The notes beneath the pieces are model-generated. The model did not search any database and had not been told where the DNA came from. It saw nothing but the letters and a program-made list of their open reading frames with translations. From a bacterium (GTDB taxonomy: Bacteria; Spirochaetota; Spirochaetia; JABEVK01): a stretch of 64,000 nt of DNA. Each line of letters starts with the position of its first letter. Positions within the stretch are counted from its first letter, which is position 1. The stretch covers positions 1 through 64,000 of the forward strand of contig JAJXWL010000001.1 in NCBI GenBank assembly GCA_021781625.1, in the 5' to 3' direction. Shown here piece after piece: positions 1-7,503 of the stretch. The translations under genes and the position numbers were made by a program.

Positions 1-159
1 AAATTTGCTGAAACAAAAGGTATACCCTTTGTCGCAACCTTAGCCCCCGAACTTGCTCAAGAGCCACAACTTCAGACCTTTCAACTGAAAGATATTCGTA
101 CAGGCGAGGCAAGAGCAGGCTTAACCGCTCAAGAAGCCGCCGCCTGGATACTCTCTTAG
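1..159 (+). CDS. hisS: C-terminal end of histidyl-tRNA synthetase (partial, 5' end outside window)
   Basis: The frame starting at base 1 is open for 52 codons and ends at TAG 157-159. The encoded tail (KFAETKGIPFV..., then FQLKDIRTGEA, then ...AAAWILS) has the strand-helix pattern of the class IIa anticodon-binding domain: a G-I-P-F-V strand followed by a K-D-(I/L)-x-T-G-E strand, which is the typical end of HisRS. In cells HisRS charges tRNA-His in the cytoplasm. Only the last domain is visible, so a related class II synthetase (ProRS, ThrRS) or a HisZ-like paralogue cannot be excluded. Its stop overlaps the stop of the convergent aldolase gene by two bases. Confidence 0.55.
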   Translation, partial: KFAETKGIPFVATLAPELAQEPQLQTFQLKDIRTGEARAGLTAQEAAAWILS

Positions 160-926
160 GAGCGACGACGCAAAGCCTCTAAGCGACGACTGTCTTCGCG
201 TGTCAAACTTTCAAGAATTTCTTGACGAGACATTAAAAAGAGCTCTTCAAAACGGAGGGCTTCGGCGATGACTTCTGGATGGCTCCATAAAACCGGAGAA
301 GCAACTACAACCTTTCGGGTTTCAAAATGCGAAACACTTCCCCGAAGAGCAGTGCGTTGTGCCAGCCGATCAACACTGGAGCGACTGAGTGATCCCCCCA
401 TCCAGACATCCCAACCTCGTGCTCGAGCTTTTGCGGCAACCTTTTCGACTTCGGTCAACAAACTATCAGAATCGGGGGTAATTTGAGGGTCTAGCCACGA
501 ACCAGCGAGGTCTGTGCGCCCGATGGTCAAAGAATCCATCTTTCCTTCGGCGTAATCGAGAATCTCATCAAAGGATTCAAGACAAGTTTTGGTTTCAACA
601 TTAAACGCCAGGCGGGGCTTTCGACCAAAGCGATAGACTCGATTTACGGCTTCCCAAAACTTCGCCAAAGCAAAGGGACTTTCAATCATAGGGGCGACTA
701 AACCATCCACCCCTAGGTGAAGGGAGTCCTGTAAATCGCGAACCGCTTCACACCCCCCAATTTTGAGGATTAGCCCTAAACCAGCCAAAGCGGTCAAACG
801 CCTTAGCCGCACCAAGTCATTAAAGCTAGAACCTTCGGCCTCAAATTCGGCTTTGATATAAGAAATCCCAAAGTTGTCACGTAGGTGAAGCAATTGTGCG
901 TATAGATCTTCTTCAAGGCCGAACAT
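156..926 (-). CDS. HpcH/HpaI aldolase / citrate lyase beta-like TIM-barrel protein
   Basis: 256 residues. A barrel strand VDGLVAPMIES (about 73-83) is followed by FNVETKT, whose E111 fits the metal-binding glutamate, and by LTIGRTDLAGS, whose D139 fits the metal-binding aspartate of HpcH/HpaI enzymes, which cleave or form C-C bonds of 2-oxo acids or acyl-CoA thioesters with Mg2+. The substrate cannot be told; the protein is shorter than CitE (about 290). ATG 926 has a clear ribosome site (GGAGGAATTC). It is the last gene of a minus-strand set after the SDR and DtxR genes, 63 nt behind the SDR with a hairpin in the gap. Family assignment is fairly sure; function is open. Confidence 0.75.
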   Translation of the reverse strand: MFGLEEDLYAQLLHLRDNFGISYIKAEFEAEGSSFNDLVRLRRLTALAGLGLILKIGGCEAVRDLQDSLHLGVDGLVAPMIESPFALAKFWEAVNRVYRFGRKPRLAFNVETKTCLESFDEILDYAEGKMDSLTIGRTDLAGSWLDPQITPDSDSLLTEVEKVAAKARARGWDVWMGGSLSRSSVDRLAQRTALRGSVSHFETRKVVVASPVLWSHPEVIAEALRFEELFLMSRQEILESLTREDSRRLEALRRRS

Positions 927-972
927 GAATTCCTCCGGTTTCTTTAATATCGGAAGACCAAGCCAAAGGGAA

Positions 973-991
973 AAGGAGGAAATCCCTCCTT
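973..991 (-). terminator. Hairpin in the gap after the SDR gene
   Basis: AAGGAGG (973-979) and CCTCCTT (985-991) form a 7-bp stem with a 5-nt loop. Read on the minus strand the stem overlaps the SDR stop codon and is followed by TTTCCCTTT, so it may be a weak or leaky terminator limiting expression of the aldolase. The arm also contains a GGAGG core, so it could be coincidental. Confidence 0.4.
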
Positions 992-1886
992 AGGATAAAG
1001 TCTCACCCCACTCGCAAAGGCGATCCCAGAGGGTATCTTGCAGCCAGGAATTTTCCAAAGCTGGTAGGCGTCGCGAGTGGTCACTGGGCCACCAGACTTG
1101 GTGAGGCAAAGGAGGGTTTTTGATTAATTCCAGGGCTCGCCTAGCAAGTTTGTCTACATGAGGGTATAAAAACGGCAAAAACCGTGTCAGTGCCGAATTT
1201 TCCGTTCCTGCCTTGAGAGCGTAAGCGTGCAAGCCACATGAAGACCACTTTCGGGCTTGGGCAAAAAGCCATAGTAGGCGTCCTGCTTGCGAATCGGCCC
1301 ATAGTCGTTCAGGATCCTCAACAGGGATGGTTTCTTCTGGGTCTTCTTCGGGGACGTCTGCAGTCAATTCCTCTTCAGCAAGACTCGTGTCCCAAAGGAC
1401 GTCGTCTGAGGCAGACCAATCTAATCGGCCTTGCCTCCACTCAGAAGCAACATCCCCAATGATCACGCCCTTTGTCTTGTCTAAAAGTGGCTCTAGTTTT
1501 TGGGTTAACACGAAGGGTGAAAGAACGTTGTAAACATAGGAAGGGTGAGGTTCTTCGCCGAGGGGCTCATCAGGTGCTGGTTTTAGCCCACTAAAGTGGA
1601 AAATCGCGTCAAGGTGATCGGTACGTTCTTTGAGGCGTTCCGCAAGAGCTAATGCATCAGGAAGCAACGAAAACTCCGCAAAAAAGAGCTCTGGTTCAGC
1701 ATCAGCACTCGCCACTGCACGAACTTGCTCACGGAGAGCAAAGCCATGCTCCCATTCTCTTGCAACCATAAAAACATGAACCCCCCGTCTTGCGAGTTCA
1801 AGCGTTACAGCTCTTCCTAAAGGATTGGTCGCTCCGGTCACCAAGGCATAGGAGCCGGGAGTCAAAAGCGGACGAGATTCCGGCAT
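990..1886 (-). CDS. SDR-family protein with degenerate catalytic motif
   Basis: 298 residues with an N-terminal Rossmann fold: TGATNPLG at 17-24 replaces the usual TGxxxGxG nucleotide loop, and HFSG (97-100) sits where NAG is expected. The classical YxxSK catalytic motif appears replaced by WADSQ (W196 and Q200), judged by the following AGRLLWLFAQARK helix, which aligns with the post-SK helix of retinol-dehydrogenase-like SDRs. There is also an acidic insertion (about 168-193). SDRs normally oxidise or reduce alcohols and ketones with NAD(P); this one may bind a nucleotide without catalysis. The start has AAGGAAAATTC before ATG. It lies 15 nt downstream of the DtxR gene, so the two are probably co-transcribed. 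Confidence 0.75.
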   Translation of the reverse strand: MPESRPLLTPGSYALVTGATNPLGRAVTLELARRGVHVFMVAREWEHGFALREQVRAVASADAEPELFFAEFSLLPDALALAERLKERTDHLDAIFHFSGLKPAPDEPLGEEPHPSYVYNVLSPFVLTQKLEPLLDKTKGVIIGDVASEWRQGRLDWSASDDVLWDTSLAEEELTADVPEEDPEETIPVEDPERLWADSQAGRLLWLFAQARKWSSCGLHAYALKAGTENSALTRFLPFLYPHVDKLARRALELIKNPPLPHQVWWPSDHSRRLPALENSWLQDTLWDRLCEWGETLS

Positions 1887-1901
1887 GAATTTTCCTTATA
1901 A

Positions 1902-2582
1902 TTATAAACTGAAGCGAATATGTTGCGCCAAAGAAATCGGTACCGCGACTTCCCAATCCGCATGTTTTAGACGAATTTCGGTCTCCGCTGTCTGTTTGAC
2001 AAAAAACCTAACCCCTGGCTTGATGCCCGAGGCCTGACAAAAGGGGAGCATAAGAGGTATAGCCTCGCCTTCTTCGGTAATCCGCAAGATAAGAATCTCG
2101 GCCCCGAGAGGGGCCTGACTCAACCTTTGTGCACCCAGCAATTTGGGTTCAATTTCGGTCCCCGGGAGTGGATTGCCATGGGGACACGTCTGAGGATGCC
2201 CCAATTTGGCATCCAGGTGGTCTTCGAGATCTTGAGAGATATGACTTTGCAACACCTTTGCTTCTTCATCAGCCTTATCCCAAGGAAAATCTAAGAGACG
2301 CACCAGCAAATGCTCAAGAAGGTAGTGGCGTTTAAGAACCCTTAAAGCAAACTGTCGTCCTTGCTCAGTGAGGTTTACTGGCGCATAGCGTTGATAGTCC
2401 ACGAGTCCTAGCTTTTTCAAGCGCACTAGGGCTTGAGTCACGGCGGGTGTAGAAACCCCCATCCACTCCGCCAGGCGAAGATTGGTAACGGTGCCGTAAT
2501 CTCGATGAATAAGAAAAATATTGCTGACATATTCAGCGGCGGCGGGGAACTGTTGGGAAAGATGCTCCAAATCCGTAACCAT
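1902..2582 (-). CDS. DtxR/MntR-family metal-dependent transcriptional regulator
   Basis: 226 residues from the ATG at 2582. The frame is open back to 2705, but that extension runs into the riboswitch promoter region and has no family similarity. Winged helix: residues about 15-70 (NIFLIHRDYG..LAEWMGVSTPAVTQALVRLKKLGLV). Dimer/metal domain: RHYLLEHLL and SHISQDLEDHL supply the His/Glu ligand pattern; Asp stands at the position of DtxR Cys102. The C-terminus (about 150-226) is an SH3/FeoA-like domain. Such proteins repress uptake genes when loaded with Fe2+ or Mn2+. No clear Shine-Dalgarno sequence precedes the start. It is divergent from the thiamine-precursor transporter and heads the SDR-aldolase set. 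Metal specificity is unresolved. Confidence 0.85.
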   Translation of the reverse strand: MVTDLEHLSQQFPAAAEYVSNIFLIHRDYGTVTNLRLAEWMGVSTPAVTQALVRLKKLGLVDYQRYAPVNLTEQGRQFALRVLKRHYLLEHLLVRLLDFPWDKADEEAKVLQSHISQDLEDHLDAKLGHPQTCPHGNPLPGTEIEPKLLGAQRLSQAPLGAEILILRITEEGEAIPLMLPFCQASGIKPGVRFFVKQTAETEIRLKHADWEVAVPISLAQHIRFSL

Positions 2583-2667
2583 AACCGTACCATAAAAGAA
2601 AAACGCTCTTCTCGCTACTCCCTGAGCAAAAAAAGTTTTGACGGCGATCAATGAGATGATCTTTGAC

Positions 2668-2697
2668 TTGACAGCAAGAAAGTCTGCTCGGTAGGAT
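2668..2697 (+). promoter_or_regulatory. Sigma70-type promoter of the thiW-ecf operon
   Basis: TTGACA (2668-2673) and TAGGAT (2692-2697) are separated by 18 nt and place transcription initiation at about 2704, just at the 5' edge of the TPP riboswitch. Confidence 0.6.
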
Positions 2698-2700
2698 GTC

Positions 2701-2804
2701 AACATCCTCAGGGGTGCTGGGTTATCCCGGCTGAGAAGGTGAACGGTTTTGAAACCGCAACCTACCCTTAGAACCTGATCTGGCTAGAACCAGCGGAGGG
2801 AGTT
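2701..2804 (+). promoter_or_regulatory. TPP riboswitch (THI element)
   Basis: The two conserved THI-box blocks are present: GGGTGC...CTGAGAAGGTGAA near 2711-2743 and ACCCTTAGAACCTGATCTGG...CTAGAACCAGCGGAGGGA from 2764 on. AACATCCTC (2701-2709) pairs with GAGGGAGTT (2796-2804) as P1 with one mismatch. The 3' arm of P1 contains the thiW ribosome site GGAGGGAG, only three bases before the ATG at 2808. I therefore infer that TPP binding closes P1 and hides the ribosome site, shutting off translation. There is no separate terminator hairpin between aptamer and gene. Confidence 0.93.
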
Positions 2805-2807
2805 GGA

Positions 2808-3359
2808 ATGAAGAGTAAGAATGGTTTAACGTTTTCGCGAAAAACGGCCTTAGCCGTTATTTTAGTGGCCTTGGGGGTGGTTTTAGCCCCTTTTACGACC
2901 TTTCCTATTGGTCCGGCCAAAATTAACCCGACCCAGCAATTTATCAATGTTTTGTCGGCGGTTCTTTTAGGGCCTTCTTGGGCTGTTGGGAACGCTTTCG
3001 TGATTGCCGTGTTGCGAAATCTTTTGGGAACTGGAACCATCCTCGCCTTTCCCGGTGGAATGATCGGTGCCTTATTGGCCGGGTTGCTCTATCGTTGGAC
3101 TTCAAAAATTCTTTTAGCGGCCCTTGGTGAAGTCGTGGGAACGGGGCTAATTGCCTCGTGGATCAGTGCGGTTTGGATTGTGCCGGTCCTGATGAAATCC
3201 TCCGCCGGGTTTCTTGTGCTCTTTATCCCCTTTGGTTTAAGCACCCTGACCGGTGCCACACTCGCTGTCCTTGTCCTTAGCTTTCTTAAAAAAGCTCGTC
3301 TCCTCAATGCTTGGCAACCTCTACCTCAGGTACCTCCCCCCGATCGCCCAGCACCATGA
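2808..3359 (+). CDS. thiW: ThiW, ECF transporter substrate-binding (S) component
   Basis: 183 residues with about five hydrophobic segments and the ThiW-like stretches FPIGPAKINPTQQ, LLGPSWAVGNAF, RNLLGTGTILAFPGGM and LGEVVGTGLIA. ThiW proteins are the membrane specificity subunits thought to take up hydroxyethylthiazole, the thiazole precursor of thiamine. The TPP riboswitch directly upstream and the ECF energising genes directly downstream (ATGA overlap with ecfA) support that role. The start is fixed by the ribosome site inside the riboswitch P1 stem. A related precursor such as HMP or thiamine itself is possible, but the sequence fits ThiW best. Confidence 0.9.
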   Translation: MKSKNGLTFSRKTALAVILVALGVVLAPFTTFPIGPAKINPTQQFINVLSAVLLGPSWAVGNAFVIAVLRNLLGTGTILAFPGGMIGALLAGLLYRWTSKILLAALGEVVGTGLIASWISAVWIVPVLMKSSAGFLVLFIPFGLSTLTGATLAVLVLSFLKKARLLNAWQPLPQVPPPDRPAP

Positions 3360-4711
3360 AAGCCCCCGGCTCCATGATCAGTGCGATAGGTGTTGGTTTT
3401 CAATATTCCGGTTACGAAACGCCCAGTCTTGGCCCCACAGAGCTGGAGGCACAAGAAGGTCAGCTCATCCTCCTTCAAGGAGAAAATGGTTCTGGAAAGT
3501 CAACGTTTTTACGCTGTCTGGCTGGTCTTATGCCTCAGTTCTACCAGGGAACGCCTCAGGGTAAGCTTACCGTTGATGGGCTTGACGCTTTTGCGGCCGA
3601 GCCCCGTGAGTTCTTCGGTCGTTGTGCGCTGGTCAGTCAAGAACCTCGTTCACAGGCCTTTTGCCCCAGCCTCTTTGAAGAAATAGCCTTTGGCCTTCGC
3701 AACCTGGGCTTGAAACAGACTCTGACTTCGCGCGTGGAAGATGCCGCCGAGGCTGTTGGCCTGACTCCTTTTCTTGGCCACCCGGTAAGAAAGCTCTCGG
3801 GAGGTCAGCAAAAACTCGCCCTGTTGGCCTGCCACTTGGCCTTACGTCCCAAGATTTTGCTCTTGGATGAACCTTTAGCCAATCTGGATGAGGATTCACA
3901 ACGCCGTTTACTTCAGTTGGTCGCTCGAGAAAAATCTCAGGGAACCCTAGTTATCGTCAGCGAGCATCAAAGCAGCCCTTTGAGAGCGTACACCGATGTA
4001 GAGTTAACGCTAAATAGTCCCACGGTTCAGCTTCCGGACGAACAGCCCCTACCCTTAGCCAACTTTCCGCCTCGATCGGCCAGCACAGGCTGGCAGGCCA
4101 AAGATTGTGCGTGGGGCCACCAAGCTGTGGTGTTATCCGATATCAATTTTCATCTACCAACACATCCTGGACTTTTAATTACCGGGGCTAACGGTTCTGG
4201 AAAATCCACCCTTCTGAAAGCTCTTCGCGGTATTCTTCCGCCCCGACGAGGGCATTTAGACTTTAATGGGGTCCCTTTAAAAAAACAAAGACTTTCGCAT
4301 CTGGCCTCTGTGCTAGGGTATGCAGGTCAACATTCCGATCAGCATTTTTTTTGCCTAACGGTAAAAGAAGAGCTGGAAGCCTCAGCCCGTCTGTGTGGAC
4401 GTTACGATGCGGCTTGGCTTGGGTGGCTAGCCCACCAGTGGGGCTTAGATTCGTTGGCAGAACGTCCCCCCTATCATCTCAGTGGCGGAGAAAAACGGCG
4501 CTTGTTACTGGCTGCTAGTCTGGCAGCTCAACCCGAGGTCCTGTTGTGGGATGAGCCTACAGCGGGCTTAGACTCTGCCTATCAAAACAGAGTGAAGACC
4601 ACAATCAGCCACCTAAAACACTATGGTTTGAGCGTGATCGCCTCAGAGCACCAGGGTACTTTACCTTTAGAACGCAGGATTCACCTTACACAAGGTCAAG
4701 TCTTCTTATGA
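3356..4711 (+). CDS. ecfA: EcfA-type tandem ATPase (two ABC domains fused) of the thiamine-precursor ECF transporter
   Basis: 451 residues from the ATG at 3356, which overlaps the thiW stop (ATGA); an ATG at 3311 in frame would lie inside thiW. Two complete ABC ATPase halves are seen: Walker A GENGSGKST, signature LSGGQQ and Walker B LLLDEP in the first; GANGSGKST, LSGGEK and VLLWDEP in the second. It hydrolyses ATP at the inner face of the membrane to drive the S component through EcfT. In many bacteria EcfA1 and EcfA2 are separate proteins; here they are one chain, as in other dedicated (group I) ECF systems. Followed by ecfT with a second ATGA overlap. Confidence 0.92.
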   Translation: MKAPGSMISAIGVGFQYSGYETPSLGPTELEAQEGQLILLQGENGSGKSTFLRCLAGLMPQFYQGTPQGKLTVDGLDAFAAEPREFFGRCALVSQEPRSQAFCPSLFEEIAFGLRNLGLKQTLTSRVEDAAEAVGLTPFLGHPVRKLSGGQQKLALLACHLALRPKILLLDEPLANLDEDSQRRLLQLVAREKSQGTLVIVSEHQSSPLRAYTDVELTLNSPTVQLPDEQPLPLANFPPRSASTGWQAKDCAWGHQAVVLSDINFHLPTHPGLLITGANGSGKSTLLKALRGILPPRRGHLDFNGVPLKKQRLSHLASVLGYAGQHSDQHFFCLTVKEELEASARLCGRYDAAWLGWLAHQWGLDSLAERPPYHLSGGEKRRLLLAASLAAQPEVLLWDEPTAGLDSAYQNRVKTTISHLKHYGLSVIASEHQGTLPLERRIHLTQGQVFL

Positions 4712-5355
4712 ACGACCCAAGAGCCCGCTTTTTTCTTTTAGTGTTGTACACGACAGCGTTAAGCCTAGCGACATCATTGACAACCCTGGGGCTTCTGACT
4801 GCTCTTGGGTCGAGCGTTTGGGTTCTTCCTCAAGTACGAACCTCAACTCGGGCCTTTCTCAAAGCGTTCATCCCTTCAGCCCTTGTTTTTGGCACTGTTA
4901 CCTGGGCTTTTCAAGGGGCAATTGCCCTAGACGCTGTGTTACGTTTAGCGGGCTTGATGCTAGGACCCTGGGCTTTTTTTCAGACAACCGAACCCGAGAG
5001 CGTCTACCAGGTTATGCTTTGGCTACGAATTCCCCGTTCTTGGGGGTTTACCTTTTCCGTATCCCGACAATTTCTTGAGATTCTTAGCTCTGACTTGACC
5101 GAGATTCGGCACAATCTATTGACCCGAGGCCTGCCTTTAGACCGCCCCTTGAAACGTTGGCTGGCCTTGCCACGCTTTCTTCTTCCGGTCTTAGTAAGTT
5201 CATTTCATACAGCAGAACAGCTGGCCGAAACCTTAGAAACCAGGGGAATTGGCCAACTTCCCAAAACCAAACCGACTTTTCGCTGGAAGAAAAGCGATTC
5301 TTTGGGTACCTTGGCGGGAGTTCTTCTGGTGGGGTTTAGCCTCTGGACCCGCTAA
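4708..5355 (+). CDS. ecfT: EcfT, transmembrane coupling component of the ECF transporter
   Basis: 215 residues, four to five hydrophobic helices (about 8-30, 44-62, 68-90, 195-212). The cytoplasmic coupling segments carry the paired motifs LTRGL and LETRGI, equivalents of the A-R-G motifs by which EcfT contacts the two ATPase sites. Together with ThiW and the fused ATPase it completes the transporter, with no scaffold shared from another locus needed. Translationally coupled to ecfA by ATGA. Its 3' end overlaps the convergent sugar-binding lipoprotein gene by 20 nt. Confidence 0.88.
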   Translation: MNDPRARFFLLVLYTTALSLATSLTTLGLLTALGSSVWVLPQVRTSTRAFLKAFIPSALVFGTVTWAFQGAIALDAVLRLAGLMLGPWAFFQTTEPESVYQVMLWLRIPRSWGFTFSVSRQFLEILSSDLTEIRHNLLTRGLPLDRPLKRWLALPRFLLPVLVSSFHTAEQLAETLETRGIGQLPKTKPTFRWKKSDSLGTLAGVLLVGFSLWTR

Positions 5356-6619
5356 AAAGTTCGGCCTGCTTTTGCAAGTAAGCGGTGGCTAAAGTAACGG
5401 GGGCACCTTCAAGAACCGCATTTAAGGCCGATGAGATGGCATCACGAACCTGCTCATACCCGGAAAGAACAGGTTCTGATTCTAGTTGGCACGTTTTGAG
5501 CAAAGAAAAAGCTTGGGCAAAAGGAGGATGAGCCGCCAGATAGGGGGTTAATTGCCCAGCCGTGGAAAAGCGTACAGGAAAGTAATTCGAGGCTTCAACC
5601 CAGGCGGCTTGCTGGGCAGGTTCACTCATCCAACGCAAAAAGCGCCAGGCCGCCAATTCTCGTTCTGGTGTACTTTTGATCACACTAATTGAAGCGCCAT
5701 AGACATTCAGAACCGGTTGAGCCGTCGAATGCGGTAACGGAGCGATACCCCAAGCGAAGTGTCCTAAGGGACTCGTCTTTATAGCTTTTTCATAAAAAGG
5801 GATGCCAGACGAAGAATCCATGACAAAAAGAACCTTTTGATTGGCGAAGTCGGCCTGATCTGCGTACTTTTCGGCAACTTTGGCCGCAAAGCCTTCGCGG
5901 TAAAGCTTGGCTAAAAACGCAAAGGTTGCTCGAACTTGAGGGTTAGTGAAGTTGAAGGCCCGGTGATCGGGGGTAGAAAACGACCCACCTCGACTGATGA
6001 CCTGGGCAAATATATTCGAAGCATCATTGCGAATTTCATAGCCGACGGTGCCTAGCGACTTCTTGGTGGCTAACCGACAATCCCGAGCAAATTCCTCCCA
6101 GGTCGACGGTGGCCTCGACAAGCCCAAGCGGTGAAGCCAGTCCTTGTTGTAATACAGAACCTCTGCCGACCGGTTGATGGGCCACCCCAGGCGTTCCCCT
6201 GAGAACCGTCTACTAAGATCCTGCTTCAAAAATCCAGGGACAAAGTCGGCCAATTCTTGTGTAGAAAATCCTGCCGTCCCGGTGACAAAGGGAGTGAGAT
6301 TAACTAAGGCTCCGGCTTCCCTATAAACGTCGGCATCAGTCTGGTAGGCAACTACGAGGTCAGGGAGAACTCCACCGGCTATTCCCGCTGCCATTTTGCT
6401 AAAGGTTTCAGAATAATTGCCAGAAAACTCGCCATGAACATGAATAGCCCAGGGGTTCGTCTGGTTAAATTGATGAATCAAGCGTTCCATGGCTTGGGCG
6501 CGAGACTGGGTATGCTGGTACCAAAAAGTTAGGTCGATGGCGTGACCTTGCGGCCGAGAGGGTGAGCATGACTCCAGCACCAGACTAAAAACTATCCCAA
6601 GTAAAAGCAAACTTCGCAT
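5336..6619 (-). CDS. Sugar ABC transporter substrate-binding lipoprotein
   Basis: 427 residues of the MalE/UgpB-type family (extracellular solute-binding protein family 1). The N-terminus is a lipoprotein signal with lipobox LESC (Cys18), in the loose spirochaetal style. Diagnostic stretches are LTFWYQHTQSR, FNQTNPWAIHVH, LPDLVVAYQTDADVY, NKDWLHRLGLSRPPSTWEEFA and AAWRFLRWMSEPAQQAAW. It should capture an oligosaccharide or glycerol-phosphate-type ligand outside the inner membrane and hand it to the two permeases encoded just upstream. AGAGGAAAG precedes the ATG. It is the last gene of the three-gene set. The ligand is not predictable from sequence alone. Confidence 0.88.
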   Translation of the reverse strand: MRSLLLLGIVFSLVLESCSPSRPQGHAIDLTFWYQHTQSRAQAMERLIHQFNQTNPWAIHVHGEFSGNYSETFSKMAAGIAGGVLPDLVVAYQTDADVYREAGALVNLTPFVTGTAGFSTQELADFVPGFLKQDLSRRFSGERLGWPINRSAEVLYYNKDWLHRLGLSRPPSTWEEFARDCRLATKKSLGTVGYEIRNDASNIFAQVISRGGSFSTPDHRAFNFTNPQVRATFAFLAKLYREGFAAKVAEKYADQADFANQKVLFVMDSSSGIPFYEKAIKTSPLGHFAWGIAPLPHSTAQPVLNVYGASISVIKSTPERELAAWRFLRWMSEPAQQAAWVEASNYFPVRFSTAGQLTPYLAAHPPFAQAFSLLKTCQLESEPVLSGYEQVRDAISSALNAVLEGAPVTLATAYLQKQAELFSGSRG

Positions 6620-6630
6620 CGACTTTCCTC

Positions 6631-7503
6631 TTAACGTATCCCCGAACGCACCAGTGTTTCTGTAATTCGACGTTGAAGAATAAGAAAAACAATGAGCATA
6701 GGAAGAATGGCAAACAAAGAAGCCGCCATGCGTAGACCAAGTTGTGAGCCTTCTTCACTGGTAAACCGGGCCAAGGCTATGGCCACAGGGCGCCAAGCCG
6801 CCGACTGTGAGATCAAAAGAGGCCAGAGTAAGGAGTTCCATGAGGCTAGAACTTCTAAAAAAATAACAGTAGCTAAAGGTCCCGAGAGCAAGGGAATAAC
6901 GAGCCGTAGGATGGTTCTGAGCGTTCCCGCCCCATCAATGGCGGCGGCATCAAACAATTCCTGAGGAATTTGGCGAATGTATTGATTTAAAAAAAAGATG
7001 TAAAACGCATTGGCCATAAAAGGAACTGTCATACCTTGCCAAGTGTCCACCCAATGCAAGGAGGCCACCGTTAAGAAGTTGGGAATGAAAGTCACGGTTT
7101 CTGGAATCATGAGGGTGGCGATGACTGCGGAGTACACCCAGTTCTTTCCGGCAAATTCTAGACGAGCGAAAGCATACGCGGCGGGAATTGTTGTTACCAG
7201 TAATCCAGAAACCGTGATAACACTCAAAAAGACACTGGTCAGGAGACCGCGACCAATTCCACTGAGCCAAACCACTTGAAAGTTTGGCCACCATGGCTCT
7301 GTGGGCCAGAATTGAGGATTAAACGGATTAGCCGAAAGTCTTGTCATAACTTCAGCGGGGGATTTCAGGGCCGTCGCCCCCATCCAGATGAGCGGAAACA
7401 ACGTGAGTAGTGCAAAAAAACCTACCGTTAACCAGCGCAACACAAGAGACAGGGGTTGACGTCGCCAAGTGAGTGTTTTCAATAGAACACTCTTTTCTCC
7501 CAC
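6631..7503 (-). CDS. Sugar ABC transporter permease, MalG type
   Basis: 290 residues, six transmembrane helices. The EAA loop that docks the ATPase is QELFDAAAIDGAGTLRTILRLVIPLL, the typical CUT1 permease pattern. It forms the heterodimeric channel with the permease encoded upstream, which it overlaps by 25 nt. The start is GTG 7503, preceded by AAAGG at good spacing; no ATG lies near the N-terminus. Eleven nucleotides separate its stop from the binding-protein start. No ATPase gene is in the set. Confidence 0.88.
   Translation of the reverse strand: MGEKSVLLKTLTWRRQPLSLVLRWLTVGFFALLTLFPLIWMGATALKSPAEVMTRLSANPFNPQFWPTEPWWPNFQVVWLSGIGRGLLTSVFLSVITVSGLLVTTIPAAYAFARLEFAGKNWVYSAVIATLMIPETVTFIPNFLTVASLHWVDTWQGMTVPFMANAFYIFFLNQYIRQIPQELFDAAAIDGAGTLRTILRLVIPLLSGPLATVIFLEVLASWNSLLWPLLISQSAAWRPVAIALARFTSEEGSQLGLRMAASLFAILPMLIVFLILQRRITETLVRSGIR

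Noticed and set aside
2583..2705. In-frame upstream extension of the DtxR gene to an ATG at 2705
   Set aside because: It would cover the thiW promoter and the edge of the riboswitch, and the added residues do not resemble the family. The ATG at 2582 gives the usual length.
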